In this document: positions 15,121 through 23,805 of the stretch, in pieces
Position numbering within the stretch: the first letter of the stretch is position 1
How the letters are laid out: each line of letters opens with the position of its first letter
Assembly (NCBI GenBank): GCA_023435305.1
Contig: JAEYRV010000033.1
Span: 1-33,172 of the forward strand
Direction of reading: 5' to 3'
Length of the DNA: 33,172 nucleotides
From: Bacillota bacterium
GTDB lineage: Bacteria > Bacillota > Clostridia > Acetivibrionales > DTU013
Program-made: the position numbers and the translations under genes
The notes under the pieces: generated by a model
What the model was told of the DNA's origin: nothing
The model's database searches: none
What the model saw: only the letters and a program-made list of their open reading frames with translations

Positions 15121-17128
15121 CAAATGAAAACTCGTATTTGGCTTTGCCGGTTACCTGGAATGGTCCGGGAACGGCGTTTTTGCCGCGGGGTTTCCCGAAG
15201 AAGTCGGTGTCGAAGCAGTATGGCGTTCTGTCAGGTTGTTCGAAGAGCTGCTCGGTCTGGAATCCGGCTCCAAGTATGCTTGTGGTGATGATATCGGGGG
15301 CATTTTCGACAAGCAATTCGGGTTTTGTTATGGTAATGACAACCTTTTTGTTTTCCCTGTCGATTATGTATTCGATCCCTGAATCCTCGAACAATTTCGC
15401 TCCCTTTTCCTTTTTGTACGAAAGCGCTCTGTTGAAGTAAACATTGTTTTCAATATAAACGGCAAGGGGATCGGGATTTGAGAGACTCGCATATGACGGC
15501 TTTGCCTCTTCGTCATCCTTGATCTCGCCCGCAAAGAACCTTCGGATCTTCTCCCAGGGCTTCTCATCCTCCGGGCCGGGGCAATTATTGTAGACGGCTG
15601 TTCCGACGGGATATGACAAAAATGCGCCGGAGAATGGTGTAATATCTTCGGGTTTTAAAATGTCATTGCCGAAAAAGCTTTCCTGATACGGCTCATCCGA
15701 GCGTGTGTCGCCTTTTCCGCGGAGGAAGATGTTATTGTAATAGCGATCGTCACCGCCTGTAAATCTGTTCATTCCGGCGATCGAGGTGCTGTGTGGGACA
15801 TGGTAGGGAGTGTGCCTGTTCAATTCCTTTCCGGTGGATATTGTACCGGCAATGAGGTTGTGAACAAGGGCGCAGCTGTGGCTGAGGGTTTTAAACGCAT
15901 GGCCGGAGAGCATGATGTTATGGTCTAGCATCGTGGGCCCATGACTCACTTCAACCAATACATCCTCGCTGTCGTTGCCAAACAGAACATTATTGCAGAC
16001 ACGTGTCCCCTGTGCCTGCCAATCCAGCCAGATGCCCCTGAAGGAATCGTGGATCACATTGTTTCTGATTATTGTATCGATGGCGGCATGGAGCTTGATC
16101 CCGCCGACCTCTGCACCCTCGAATTCTCTCTTGTGCCTTATGTGGTGGATATGATTGTTTTCTACCAGGCTGAAGACACATCCGAGATGTCCGACAATAC
16201 CTGCCTGCCCGCAGTTGTATATATGGTTGCCGCGAACGATGTGGCCGCCGATATTGTCCTTGTTCCAGCCATTGTTGATTGCCCTGAAGATAACTTCCTG
16301 CTCACGCTGATGACCCATTTTCGTATGTAGCGTCATCCATTCGTTCTGCCCAGTGCTCTCCTCTTTGCCAATACTTATTCCGCTGCACCGCGAATCGCTT
16401 ATGGTATTGTTTTCAATAGTCCAGCCCTTGCTCCAGTGAGGACCGATCAGACCCTCCTGCAAAGCGGTCGGCGGCGCCCACTGGGTAGCAGCCTGTTTCA
16501 TTGTGAAACCACGAACTGTAATATAGTTGCGGCCCGGATTGGCTGGCCAGAAGCAGAAACGGCGCACGTTTATCTCAACATTTCCCTTTGTCGGGTCTTC
16601 CCCCTGGAAGTTGGCATAGATGGTGGTTTTGCGATCATCCACTTCAGCATACCATGCATATATGGAAAACTCCGGTTCAAAAGAAGTCGTCGACTTTTTG
16701 GGCTCGCGCACTGTTTCTACAGAGACTGCCTCATACATTGAGTGTCCATCCAGATAGACATCTCCCAGATGAAAAACTCTGTCCCTGGTAAAAAGCCAGT
16801 CCCCGAACAAAGCTTCGCTGTACGGGTTAAAATCGCCAAAAAACTTGTTGTCAATAACCGTTTTCCATATTTCTCCGTCCTTCACCCAGTCCGTGATTAC
16901 CTCGGCGCCGGTAATAGTGACATTCTCGCCCTCGGCAGCCTGGTAGACTATCGGCTGGGCGGAAGTTCCGCCGCATTTGGGACTTACCCATTCACGGTAT
17001 ACACCTTCATGGACAGTAATTGTATCTCCCGGCCTTGCGATATATGCCGCCTTACTGATAGTCAAAAACGGCTGAGCCGCTGTCCCGGGGTTCAAATCGC
17101 TCCCGGTCTTTTTTACAATGTAATTCAT
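15107..17128 (-). CDS. xylC: GH120 beta-xylosidase, 673 aa
   Basis: Strong recalled similarity to the GH120 beta-xylosidase XylC of Thermoanaerobacterium along the whole length. Examples are VHEGVYREWV, the FGDF/FGDWL region, YANFQG, INVRR, GLIGP.WSKGW, GIKLHAAID, WLDW.AQGTRV and VEVSHGP. It is a right-handed parallel beta-helix. The residues aligned with the XylC nucleophile and acid/base are Asp369 (WLDW) and Glu393 (VEVSHG). There is no signal peptide, so it works in the cytoplasm, releasing xylose from imported xylo-oligosaccharides. The ATG at 17128 is chosen because GGAGGAG lies about 6 nt upstream; an in-frame ATG five codons earlier overlaps that site. The last four residues, GGQA, come from an inserted REP. 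It is the final gene of the minus-strand locus. Confidence 0.93.
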   Translation of the reverse strand: MNYIVKKTGSDLNPGTAAQPFLTISKAAYIARPGDTITVHEGVYREWVSPKCGGTSAQPIVYQAAEGENVTITGAEVITDWVKDGEIWKTVIDNKFFGDFNPYSEALFGDWLFTRDRVFHLGDVYLDGHSMYEAVSVETVREPKKSTTSFEPEFSIYAWYAEVDDRKTTIYANFQGEDPTKGNVEINVRRFCFWPANPGRNYITVRGFTMKQAATQWAPPTALQEGLIGPHWSKGWTIENNTISDSRCSGISIGKEESTGQNEWMTLHTKMGHQREQEVIFRAINNGWNKDNIGGHIVRGNHIYNCGQAGIVGHLGCVFSLVENNHIHHIRHKREFEGAEVGGIKLHAAIDTIIRNNVIHDSFRGIWLDWQAQGTRVCNNVLFGNDSEDVLVEVSHGPTMLDHNIMLSGHAFKTLSHSCALVHNLIAGTISTGKELNRHTPYHVPHSTSIAGMNRFTGGDDRYYNNIFLRGKGDTRSDEPYQESFFGNDILKPEDITPFSGAFLSYPVGTAVYNNCPGPEDEKPWEKIRRFFAGEIKDDEEAKPSYASLSNPDPLAVYIENNVYFNRALSYKKEKGAKLFEDSGIEYIIDRENKKVVITITKPELLVENAPDIITTSILGAGFQTEQLFEQPDRTPYCFDTDFFGKPRGKNAVPGPFQVTGKAKYEFSFGGQA

Positions 17129-17143
17129 TATACTCTCCTCCAT

Positions 17144-17157
17144 TTCAAACCTGATAC
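17144..17157. repeat. Degenerate REP half, left flank of the short GH51 gene
   Basis: TTCAAACCTGATAC resembles the REP foot (TTCAAGCCTGACCC). It matches, 13 of 14 in inverted orientation, GTATCAGGCTTGAA at 18865-18878. The two bracket the short GH51 gene. This may be a decayed REP pair. Confidence 0.4.
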
Positions 17158-17216
17158 AGACGGATGAATTTCCACGAAATATGAGTCATACCCTGGCATA
17201 TGAAACCCCACGTATT

Positions 17217-18830
17217 TTAAGCCTTCCTCAGACGAATGACATTCCACGAAAGCTTTCTTGCAACAGCAGATACCTTGCCGTTTTCTATCTTTGTGTCAGT
17301 ATTTGCTGTAGGTATGAGCACATCCTGAGCCTCATAGCTGTTGCCCTTTTGCAAATCATCCGTGTACATTTCCATATGCTCAACAAGCTTATAACCCTCA
17401 AATCCCCTGGCATCCAGATCGATCTCTATGTCGTCCTCCGCCGAACGGTTGATCAAAAAGATTACTACTTCATCCTTTTCCTCATTATAAACAGCCGCTG
17501 ACTCTACTGCCTGAACATTTTCATACGCATAGCTCTGGCATGAACCAGTCAGGGCAAATTGCTCCGTATTAAAGGTCGGGCCGTCAACAGCAGCCACGAT
17601 CGACGTGCCGCCGCGTGTCAGCATATTCATTTGATAGAATGGATAATATGCTGCGTTCTTCCAGACATGCTTGCCGTCAAAGGCAATAGCGAAACGGAGA
17701 CCGCCGGTCATACAGCCTATCTTGATGCGGTCTGCATGGCGCAGGAATGTGAGCAGCACTGATGAAAGAGCCAAAGCGTCCAGCATCTGGGAGGATTTGA
17801 ACATCCACTTTCTTTCCTCATAATTCTCAGGATCGACTACGGCAAAGGTGTTTTCCCTTGGCATGAACTGATGATAATCCTTGGTGACATCCTGCCAGCC
17901 TCTGCGCCCGAACAGAACCTCTCCCTGCCTTCCAAAATGCGCTCCATACTCGTCAAAGGAGATGTACATTTTCTTGGGCGTGCGCATCTTTGCCTGCAGA
18001 TAATCACAGGTTGCGATGGTTGTCTTTATGTAATCCTCAAAAACCGATGAAACATTGAGTAAGTTGGCAATATCACCTTCCGGCGCCGAATGATAATGAT
18101 GCAGAGAAATATAGTCAACGGATTCATAGCACTGCTCAAGGGCTGCCATTTCCCATTCCGGGAAATGCTTGTGATGGTCTGAAGTGCCTGCAAAAACAGT
18201 TTCCGCAGTATTGTCGATCCATTTGATCATCTTGGAGATTTCATGTGTGCGGATACCAAAACCGACAGGATCTTTTTCCCATGAGCCGATTTGCCAATGA
18301 CCATCCATTTCATTGCCCAGATACCATGTCTTTATGGGGTATGGATCGGGATGGCCGTATTTCTTCCTCAAATCCGACCAGTATGTACCGCCCGCGTATC
18401 TGGAATACTCCACCAGATGCGCTGCACTTTTCATATCTTCAGTGCCGAGGTTTATGGTGTACATCGGCTCTGTGCTGGCACGCATTGCCCATTCCAGATA
18501 TTCGTCATGCCCAACGGTATTGGGCTCTATTTTAAACCATGCAAGATCAAGCTGTGCTTTCCGGTTTTCACGCGGTCCGATCGACTCCTTCCAGTCCCAG
18601 CCGGAAACCCAGTTACCTCCGGGTAAACGAATTGCAGGCAGATCAAACTCCCTGACTGCATCGAGTACATCCTGTCTGAAACCCAGATCGTCCGCCGTTG
18701 GATGCTTTGGGTTATAAATGCCTCCGTAGACCGTATTGCCTATCGATTCGAGAAATGCACCAAAAAGGCGCTTTTCGACCTTACCGATCTTGTAATCCGG
18801 ATGTACTGTAACTTTTGCCTTTTTCAGCAT
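17217..18830 (-). CDS. abfA: GH51 alpha-L-arabinofuranosidase (intracellular), 537 aa
   Basis: Removes arabinose side chains from arabinoxylan or arabinan oligosaccharides in the cytoplasm by a retaining mechanism. It shows family motifs from the start: VHPDYKIGKVEKRLFGAFLE, YGGIYNPKHP, IRLPGGNWVSGWDW and INLGTED. The acid/base is Glu174 in WYLGNEMDGHWQIG; the nucleophile is Glu294 in YISFDEYGAHF. A (beta/alpha)8 barrel is followed by a C-terminal beta domain. Length is close to the usual ~500 aa. The ATG has AAGGAGG about 5 nt upstream, and no signal peptide is present. It is separated from the upstream GH120-like gene by about 200 bp of REP copies and a palindrome, so it may be transcribed partly on its own. 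Confidence 0.95.
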   Translation of the reverse strand: MLKKAKVTVHPDYKIGKVEKRLFGAFLESIGNTVYGGIYNPKHPTADDLGFRQDVLDAVREFDLPAIRLPGGNWVSGWDWKESIGPRENRKAQLDLAWFKIEPNTVGHDEYLEWAMRASTEPMYTINLGTEDMKSAAHLVEYSRYAGGTYWSDLRKKYGHPDPYPIKTWYLGNEMDGHWQIGSWEKDPVGFGIRTHEISKMIKWIDNTAETVFAGTSDHHKHFPEWEMAALEQCYESVDYISLHHYHSAPEGDIANLLNVSSVFEDYIKTTIATCDYLQAKMRTPKKMYISFDEYGAHFGRQGEVLFGRRGWQDVTKDYHQFMPRENTFAVVDPENYEERKWMFKSSQMLDALALSSVLLTFLRHADRIKIGCMTGGLRFAIAFDGKHVWKNAAYYPFYQMNMLTRGGTSIVAAVDGPTFNTEQFALTGSCQSYAYENVQAVESAAVYNEEKDEVVIFLINRSAEDDIEIDLDARGFEGYKLVEHMEMYTDDLQKGNSYEAQDVLIPTANTDTKIENGKVSAVARKLSWNVIRLRKA

Positions 18831-18864
18831 ATAGCCTCCTTATGTTTATATGTAAGTTTATATG

Positions 18865-18959
18865 GTATCAGGCTTGAATTGTAGAAAGAGATAGCTTGAC
18901 AACTATCTCTTTCTATTCTCAGTATATTATAAAACAAAGGACTTACTCAAGCCCAACCC
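18865..18959 (-). promoter_or_regulatory. Leader of abfA: palindrome and weak promoter
   Basis: A perfect 13-bp inverted repeat TAGAAAGAGATAG / CTATCTCTTTCTA (18882-18894 and 18903-18915) surrounds an 8-nt loop. Upstream on the minus strand is TATAAT (18926-18931) without a good -35 box. Degenerate REP halves lie outside the palindrome: GTATCAGGCTTGAA at 18865-18878, and TCAAGCCCAACCCT at 18947-18960. It could be an operator, an RNA hairpin, or the remains of a REP-bounded mini-element. Confidence 0.4.
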
Positions 18960-18970
18960 TCTAATCCAAG

Positions 18971-19045
18971 AATAAAGGAATATTTCAAGCCTGACCCCCA
19001 TTCCCCTATTCCTAAGAATAAAGGAATATTTCAAGCCTGACCCCC
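18971..19045 (-). repeat. Two REP copies in direct tandem
   Basis: Identical copies at 18971-18998 and 19017-19044, both of the ATATT variant and same orientation, with an 18-nt spacer. The second supplies the stop codon of the GH120-like gene (C-terminus GGQA). Without it the frame reads Lys-Leu-Ala-TAG. Confidence 0.95.
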
Positions 19046-20947
19046 AAGCTTACGGGGGTCTATGGAGAGGCGGAGCCGTTCGCCCGGCAGGGTTGCGAAG
19101 GGGCCGGCCGGCCGCAGATCCGCGGCTGCCTTTCCGAAGTAGTCGGTGTTGACTTTCTTGTCAGATGCTACATTCGGCAGAGCATTTTTGTAATGGATTT
19201 CCATGGTCAGGTCGTCGCTGTTGATGTCGATCTCCAGATCGCAGCTGCAGCCTGTGGTATCGAACCCGCAGAACTCCTGCCATGTGGGAAGATCCAGACA
19301 CATCTCCGGCTCGGGATACATTACCCTGAGGTATCCGGGAGGCATCTTCGCATATGCATTCCCCTCGGCCGCGTTGTGCTCGTTTGGCAATATGATTGCA
19401 GCTTCACCGCATTTATAAAACAGATTGTTGAAGAATTTATTTTCTCTTGATGTACCGCCGCGCTTGGGCATCAGCCTGAAGGCCACTACCTTTGCAAAGT
19501 AGCCGGCCTTGTTGCACTTGCCGATCAGGTTGTTGACAATCCTCAGCCTGTCGGTGCCCTCAAGATAGATGCCGTAACCGTTGGTGGTATTAAGCTCAGT
19601 GTTCTTGTACCAGCCGGAAGAGCCGGGCTCTGGCTTAACTGCGCTCTTGTCGTATCTTCCTTCCACATTCCAGATGATATTATTGTCTATGAGATTTTCA
19701 TCATCCCGGGTGCATTCGATGAATATGTGCTCCCTGGAGTTTATACCGTCAAGGAACAGGTTGGATGTGACACGGTTGTTGTGGTTGCCCACATCCATCC
19801 ATAATGCGTCGCAGCCGTAGCACTCCTTTATGATGTTGCGCCTGATCAGGGAGTTAACCGAATTGTGCACCTTTATGCCCCCCGCTTCCCAGGAAAGCTC
19901 CATCCTCTGCCAGCCGGTACCTACGATCAGGTTGTCCTCGATAAGCATCCTCTTTACGAACAGACCGGCAATACCGCACACACCGACATCCTTGATCGTA
20001 TTGCGCCGGATGATCGTGTTTCCGATGATCTGCTCCTCCGTCCAGGGATGATGCCAGCATTCGTTTCCGCAGTCTATTCCGGTACCATTGGACCAGTCTA
20101 TAGTACAGTCCTCAATGATCCAGTGGTGCCCGCGGTAGCAGGAAAGCGATCCGCGCTGCGGGACCGGAGCGCCGGTGGCCGCGTGGGCCATGGTCAGTCC
20201 CTTTACCTTTATATAGGAAAGGAACGGAACCTTTGGGGCAAAGCATTGTTCGCGGCTCGTAAGCTCGATGACATGGTTCTTCGGATCATCGTCTCCGCTC
20301 AGGCGGATATGCACCTTCTGTCCGTTGGCCTCGACCCAGTAGGAATTCTCATTTTCGGAAAGCATATAGTACAGCGGCATCTGCTTCATCGGCCTGCCGT
20401 CGACAAACACCATACCTCTTCTGTTCAGGTAGGTCGTCATATCCGTCTTGTCATACTCGATAAACAGCCTGTCGTGCAGGATGTTCACGGCGCAGAACGG
20501 ATTATAGCCCTTGAAATCCTCGGGATCCAGTTCGATTTCATATATCCTGACCCCATCAGTATTCAGATTGTCAGAACCGAAGCCCCTGACCATCCTCCAT
20601 CCGGTACTGGGCTTGAATTCTTTGACTTCCACCGAGGCTTTTATCAATACCTCCTGGCCGTCAAAGGCTTCATAGCTTATCATTTTCTCCGGGCTCAGGC
20701 CTCCCATGGCAGGCTGGACCGTCTCACGGTACGTTCCCCCATGGATCAGCACCCTTGTTCCGGGAGCCGCGATCCGTGCCGCGGCATTGATGGTCTTAAA
20801 GGGCATTGAAACGGTGCCGGGATTCTCATCGGATGCGCTTGGATTCTGGGCATCCACATGGATCTCCCGGTCATACTTTTGCGGTACTTCCCAAAACTCA
20901 AACATCTGGCCATTTGGCAATATTGCAGTATGATCAGGCTGACTCAT
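19031..20947 (-). CDS. Divergent GH120-like beta-helix glycosidase, 638 aa
   Basis: Parallel beta-helix protein with the same plan as the GH120 enzyme at 15107-17128. It has an N-terminal IHVDAQNPSASDENPGT / FKTINAAARIA / VLIHGGTYRETV segment and many N-x-I-x-N turns. The equivalents of the catalytic pair are Asp385 (LWMDVG) and Glu411 (FIECTR), in the same order with a spacing of 26 rather than 24. Sequence identity looks low, so substrate specificity is probably different; beta-xylosidase or another pentosidase is likely. There is no signal peptide. AAAGGAC precedes the ATG, and it lies 16 bp downstream of the carboxylesterase gene. Its last four residues are REP-encoded. A generic pectate-lyase-like fold remains the alternative. 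Confidence 0.75.
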   Translation of the reverse strand: MSQPDHTAILPNGQMFEFWEVPQKYDREIHVDAQNPSASDENPGTVSMPFKTINAAARIAAPGTRVLIHGGTYRETVQPAMGGLSPEKMISYEAFDGQEVLIKASVEVKEFKPSTGWRMVRGFGSDNLNTDGVRIYEIELDPEDFKGYNPFCAVNILHDRLFIEYDKTDMTTYLNRRGMVFVDGRPMKQMPLYYMLSENENSYWVEANGQKVHIRLSGDDDPKNHVIELTSREQCFAPKVPFLSYIKVKGLTMAHAATGAPVPQRGSLSCYRGHHWIIEDCTIDWSNGTGIDCGNECWHHPWTEEQIIGNTIIRRNTIKDVGVCGIAGLFVKRMLIEDNLIVGTGWQRMELSWEAGGIKVHNSVNSLIRRNIIKECYGCDALWMDVGNHNNRVTSNLFLDGINSREHIFIECTRDDENLIDNNIIWNVEGRYDKSAVKPEPGSSGWYKNTELNTTNGYGIYLEGTDRLRIVNNLIGKCNKAGYFAKVVAFRLMPKRGGTSRENKFFNNLFYKCGEAAIILPNEHNAAEGNAYAKMPPGYLRVMYPEPEMCLDLPTWQEFCGFDTTGCSCDLEIDINSDDLTMEIHYKNALPNVASDKKVNTDYFGKAAADLRPAGPFATLPGERLRLSIDPRKLGGQA

Positions 20948-20963
20948 GATTTTAGTCCTTTCT

Positions 20964-22499
20964 TTAGCTATTCTTCCTGAAATACTCCTTTACGAGGAAC
21001 CTCATCAGTTCGCTGGGCTGTTCTTTAAGAAACTCCGCCTTATCACCAAACAGCATGCCGTATGGAGCCTGCTTAGTGTAAGGTTCCCACAGTGGCATAT
21101 CTTCTCCAGTTGAATCCTTTCCATTGGGATCCCCGAAGCGGATAAAGTTGGCCCAGTAGTTGCACATCTGGCGCGCCAGATCATAATGCTTGCCTACGAA
21201 AGGCCTCCAGCATTTAGCCAGCGTTTCGAAGAAGAACCACAGATCCACTGAGTGGAAGGTTCCGGGATTATCCCAGCCGGGAATTTCGGCGTCGAAATTA
21301 TAGTAATAGAGCGGTATTCCGGTCTTTGTGTCATCATTGGCCTGAGCCAGAATGCGGATACCGTATTCCAGTGCGCTTACAGATGCATTCTTTATTACTT
21401 CCTTTATGTCTCCGGATTCTGCATTGCAAAGTGAGAGGAATTCTTCGGCATGCTCACCGAACATTTCTGATGCCATACTCTTGAACTCCTCTATGGTCTT
21501 TGCCTGGGGAATGCTGAAAAACTCAGAGGATGTATTGCCCAGCATGACCGGCACCATATGGCGCTTGTTATTCAGAAACAAATCATATGCATGTCCAACG
21601 CAGAACTTGTCATCAATGACGGTTCCCCATATCATGCTCCAGAAATCCTTGTATTTCAAAGATTTGTCACGGATATACTCTGCGTCCAGCTTACGTGCTT
21701 CAGCCAGCGATTTGACACCCAGGAATTCGAAGAATTCGGCGCCCTCTCGTTCAGCATCCCCGAGTGTGCGTTTGACAAGCGGTGTGCGGTTCCCCGGGTA
21801 GAGCAGCGCAATTATGCCGCTCATTATGATGGCCTTCTGGAAGAGTCCAACGTTTTGAGGTGATGTGAGCTGACTCAATACGCTTCCGCCGCCGGCCGAC
21901 TGTCCGCCTATCGTAATGTTGTCTGGGTCTCCTCCAAATGCTGCGATGTTTTCCTTGACCCACCTTGTACCAAACTGCTGGTCCAGATGGCCGAAATTCG
22001 CCGGTGCCTCCGGTGCTTCAGCGGTTATTTCAGGATGGCACAGGAATCCGAAAACATTGAGACGGTAATTGACAGTTACTACAACGATTCCCCTGCGGGC
22101 TATGCGCTCGCCGTCAAATTCCATTTCGGCTGTGTTTCCGCACTGGAGTCCTCCTCCGAAATACCATACATACACCGGCAGTTTCTCGTCGGCGCTGTTT
22201 GCAGGCGTCCATACATTGAGATAGAGGCAGTCCTCGTCCATCGGGATATCCGGATCGACTGACCATTCCCTGGTATATATGTTTTTCTCATCGATTTCTA
22301 TTTTAGGCTGCATGGATATGGGTGCAAAGTCAAATGCCTTCAGCACGCCGTCCCAATCCTTTGCAGGCTGTGGAGCACGCCAGCGGTTTTCTCCCACAGG
22401 CGGCGCTGCAAACGGTATCCCCTTGAATGCTGTGATCCTGGGATCGGCAGCCTGTATACCCTGAATAACTCCGTTTTTAACTCTTACTGTTCTAAGCAT
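20964..22499 (-). CDS. Type-B carboxylesterase, 511 aa
   Basis: Alpha/beta-hydrolase of the carboxylesterase/para-nitrobenzyl-esterase family. It has FKGIPFAAPPVGENRW near the N-terminus, EDCLYLNVWTP (about 89-99), an oxyanion loop YFGGG (113-117), nucleophile Ser201 in GGQSAGG (usual motif GESAGG), and a His in the FHSVDLWFF segment. There is no signal peptide, so a cytoplasmic enzyme. In this locus it probably removes acetyl or aromatic ester groups from imported oligosaccharides; that role is inferred from context. GGAGTGA lies upstream of the ATG. It is followed within 16 bp by the GH120-like gene. Confidence 0.9.
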   Translation of the reverse strand: MLRTVRVKNGVIQGIQAADPRITAFKGIPFAAPPVGENRWRAPQPAKDWDGVLKAFDFAPISMQPKIEIDEKNIYTREWSVDPDIPMDEDCLYLNVWTPANSADEKLPVYVWYFGGGLQCGNTAEMEFDGERIARRGIVVVTVNYRLNVFGFLCHPEITAEAPEAPANFGHLDQQFGTRWVKENIAAFGGDPDNITIGGQSAGGGSVLSQLTSPQNVGLFQKAIIMSGIIALLYPGNRTPLVKRTLGDAEREGAEFFEFLGVKSLAEARKLDAEYIRDKSLKYKDFWSMIWGTVIDDKFCVGHAYDLFLNNKRHMVPVMLGNTSSEFFSIPQAKTIEEFKSMASEMFGEHAEEFLSLCNAESGDIKEVIKNASVSALEYGIRILAQANDDTKTGIPLYYYNFDAEIPGWDNPGTFHSVDLWFFFETLAKCWRPFVGKHYDLARQMCNYWANFIRFGDPNGKDSTGEDMPLWEPYTKQAPYGMLFGDKAEFLKEQPSELMRFLVKEYFRKNS

Positions 22500-22545
22500 A
22501 TACGGTCACTCCGTTCTTTTTATAGTAAATAAAGTCAACACGATT

Positions 22546-23640
22546 TTATATTGTCCCGCCCAGTGTAATATTCATGACATTCGACAGATTATTATCCTCT
22601 TTGTCATCATTATTAAAGATCAGACGGGCAAAATTGTATGCACTGTTGTGCCATACCGCAAAGTCATGTATTCCACCTTTCAGGATTACCTTGAAAAAAT
22701 CGCCGAGGCTCGTCCCGGCAGCCTTTTCAAGTCCATTGACAGCTTTTATGTAACCAATATTGTATGCGACCTCATCCAAATCTCCGCAGGACATATAGAG
22801 CAGATTCAGCTTGTGTCCGCAGGATGCAATGCTTTTACCCAGGACGGTTCCTCCGCTCGATGTGGGTGCGTTGGAAAATGCACCGGCATATGCGAACAGA
22901 TCCAGCATGCCGGGCGCGTGCACTGTATTGTCAAGCCCGTTATTCCAGTCGCTGTTGGTTCCGGTATACATAGTCGAATCACACCTGTATCCTCCGAGGA
23001 CCAGATTCGTCACCTGCATCCCGCCCATCGACAGCCCGCCTATTGCTCTGTGCAGACGATTATAGGCGATTCCCTCGGGAGTCGTATCTTTTATATTTGC
23101 CAGTGTGTTGAATTCAGACTCAATAAAAGGTATGAGATCATATCTCAGTTCATAATCAAAGTAATAAAATCCAAGTATGTTTGTCCCTCTGGTATTGAAT
23201 GTACTATCAGTCCAATCATGGGTGCTTCTGCCATCGGAAAAAACGACTATCATTGGTTGTATCTCGCCGTTTGCGATAAGGTGGTCGAGGATATTGCAAA
23301 TTATATAATTTCTGCTATTCTTTGGCGCTCCGCCGTTCAGCCACTCGTAACGGCCGCCGCCGACTCCATGGAGAAGGTATAATACATTGTACTTGTCGGT
23401 GGGTTTATTTTTATCATATCCCTTCGGCAGATAAACACAGCACTTCTTTGTGATCGCTTCTCCATCGACTGTTTCTCTTCCCGCTTCCCTGGAAGAAATA
23501 TCCCGGTCCGTCACAAACTGCCGCTGCGAATTAATATAATTCCCAACCCGATATGATACCTCGACTACTTCGCCCTGAAGCCCTGTACTGGCTGGATCCC
23601 TGTAGCCCTCCGGTATCATTGCCACTGCATTGTCGTACAT
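22546..23640 (-). CDS. CE1-type (feruloyl/acetyl-xylan) esterase, 364 aa
   Basis: Esterase-D-like alpha/beta hydrolase. NVLYLLHGVGGGRYEW (85-100) forms the oxyanion region, GGLSMGG holds nucleophile Ser204, MSCGDLDE (283-290) offers the Asp, and GGIHDFAVW contains His325. This is the layout of carbohydrate esterase family 1 domains in rumen and clostridial feruloyl esterases, normally secreted; here there is no signal peptide. The ATG at 23640 is preferred over a longer frame because AGGAGG lies 7 nt upstream. It likely de-esterifies feruloylated or acetylated arabinoxylo-oligosaccharides after import. It follows the binding-protein gene after a strong hairpin. Confidence 0.88.
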   Translation of the reverse strand: MYDNAVAMIPEGYRDPASTGLQGEVVEVSYRVGNYINSQRQFVTDRDISSREAGRETVDGEAITKKCCVYLPKGYDKNKPTDKYNVLYLLHGVGGGRYEWLNGGAPKNSRNYIICNILDHLIANGEIQPMIVVFSDGRSTHDWTDSTFNTRGTNILGFYYFDYELRYDLIPFIESEFNTLANIKDTTPEGIAYNRLHRAIGGLSMGGMQVTNLVLGGYRCDSTMYTGTNSDWNNGLDNTVHAPGMLDLFAYAGAFSNAPTSSGGTVLGKSIASCGHKLNLLYMSCGDLDEVAYNIGYIKAVNGLEKAAGTSLGDFFKVILKGGIHDFAVWHNSAYNFARLIFNNDDKEDNNLSNVMNITLGGTI

Positions 23641-23757
23641 TTTGTATCCTCCTCGATCTGTGATTCTCTGGCGGCGCAAGCCATTTGCCCCTTATCCATT
23701 ATATATCAATAGCTCATTTCCCGAAAGAAATGTTCAGAAAAACGGGTGAACAAGACA

Positions 23758-23788
23758 GGAGGGAATTGATCCCCGATCAACTCCCTCC
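23758..23788 (-). promoter_or_regulatory. Strong hairpin between binding-protein and esterase genes
   Basis: Fourteen-base arms (23758-23771 and 23775-23788) with one wobble pair and a 3-nt loop, 18 nt downstream of the binding-protein stop. No T-run follows on the minus strand. It is therefore more likely an mRNA 3'-end stabiliser or partial attenuator that keeps binding-protein mRNA abundant than a full terminator. Confidence 0.6.
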
Positions 23789-23805
23789 CACATAAAATTA
23801 TAGGT

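Noticed and set aside
18896..18928. Plus-strand promoter TTGACA...TATATT in the abfA leader
   Set aside because: The spacer would be 21 bp, no plus-strand gene follows, and TTGACA is just the loop of the 13-bp palindrome.
20546..20554. CCTGACCCC inside the GH120-like gene as another REP
   Set aside because: Only 9 bp match, the adjacent bases do not continue the repeat, and it encodes ordinary protein sequence.
19865..20809. Long plus-strand open frame of 314 codons opposite the GH120-like gene
   Set aside because: It is antisense to a well-supported beta-helix enzyme, has no recognisable family and no ribosome site.
22648..23382. Plus-strand open frame of 244 codons
   Set aside because: It is antisense to the CE1-type esterase with its intact Ser/His motifs, and looks like a codon-bias shadow.
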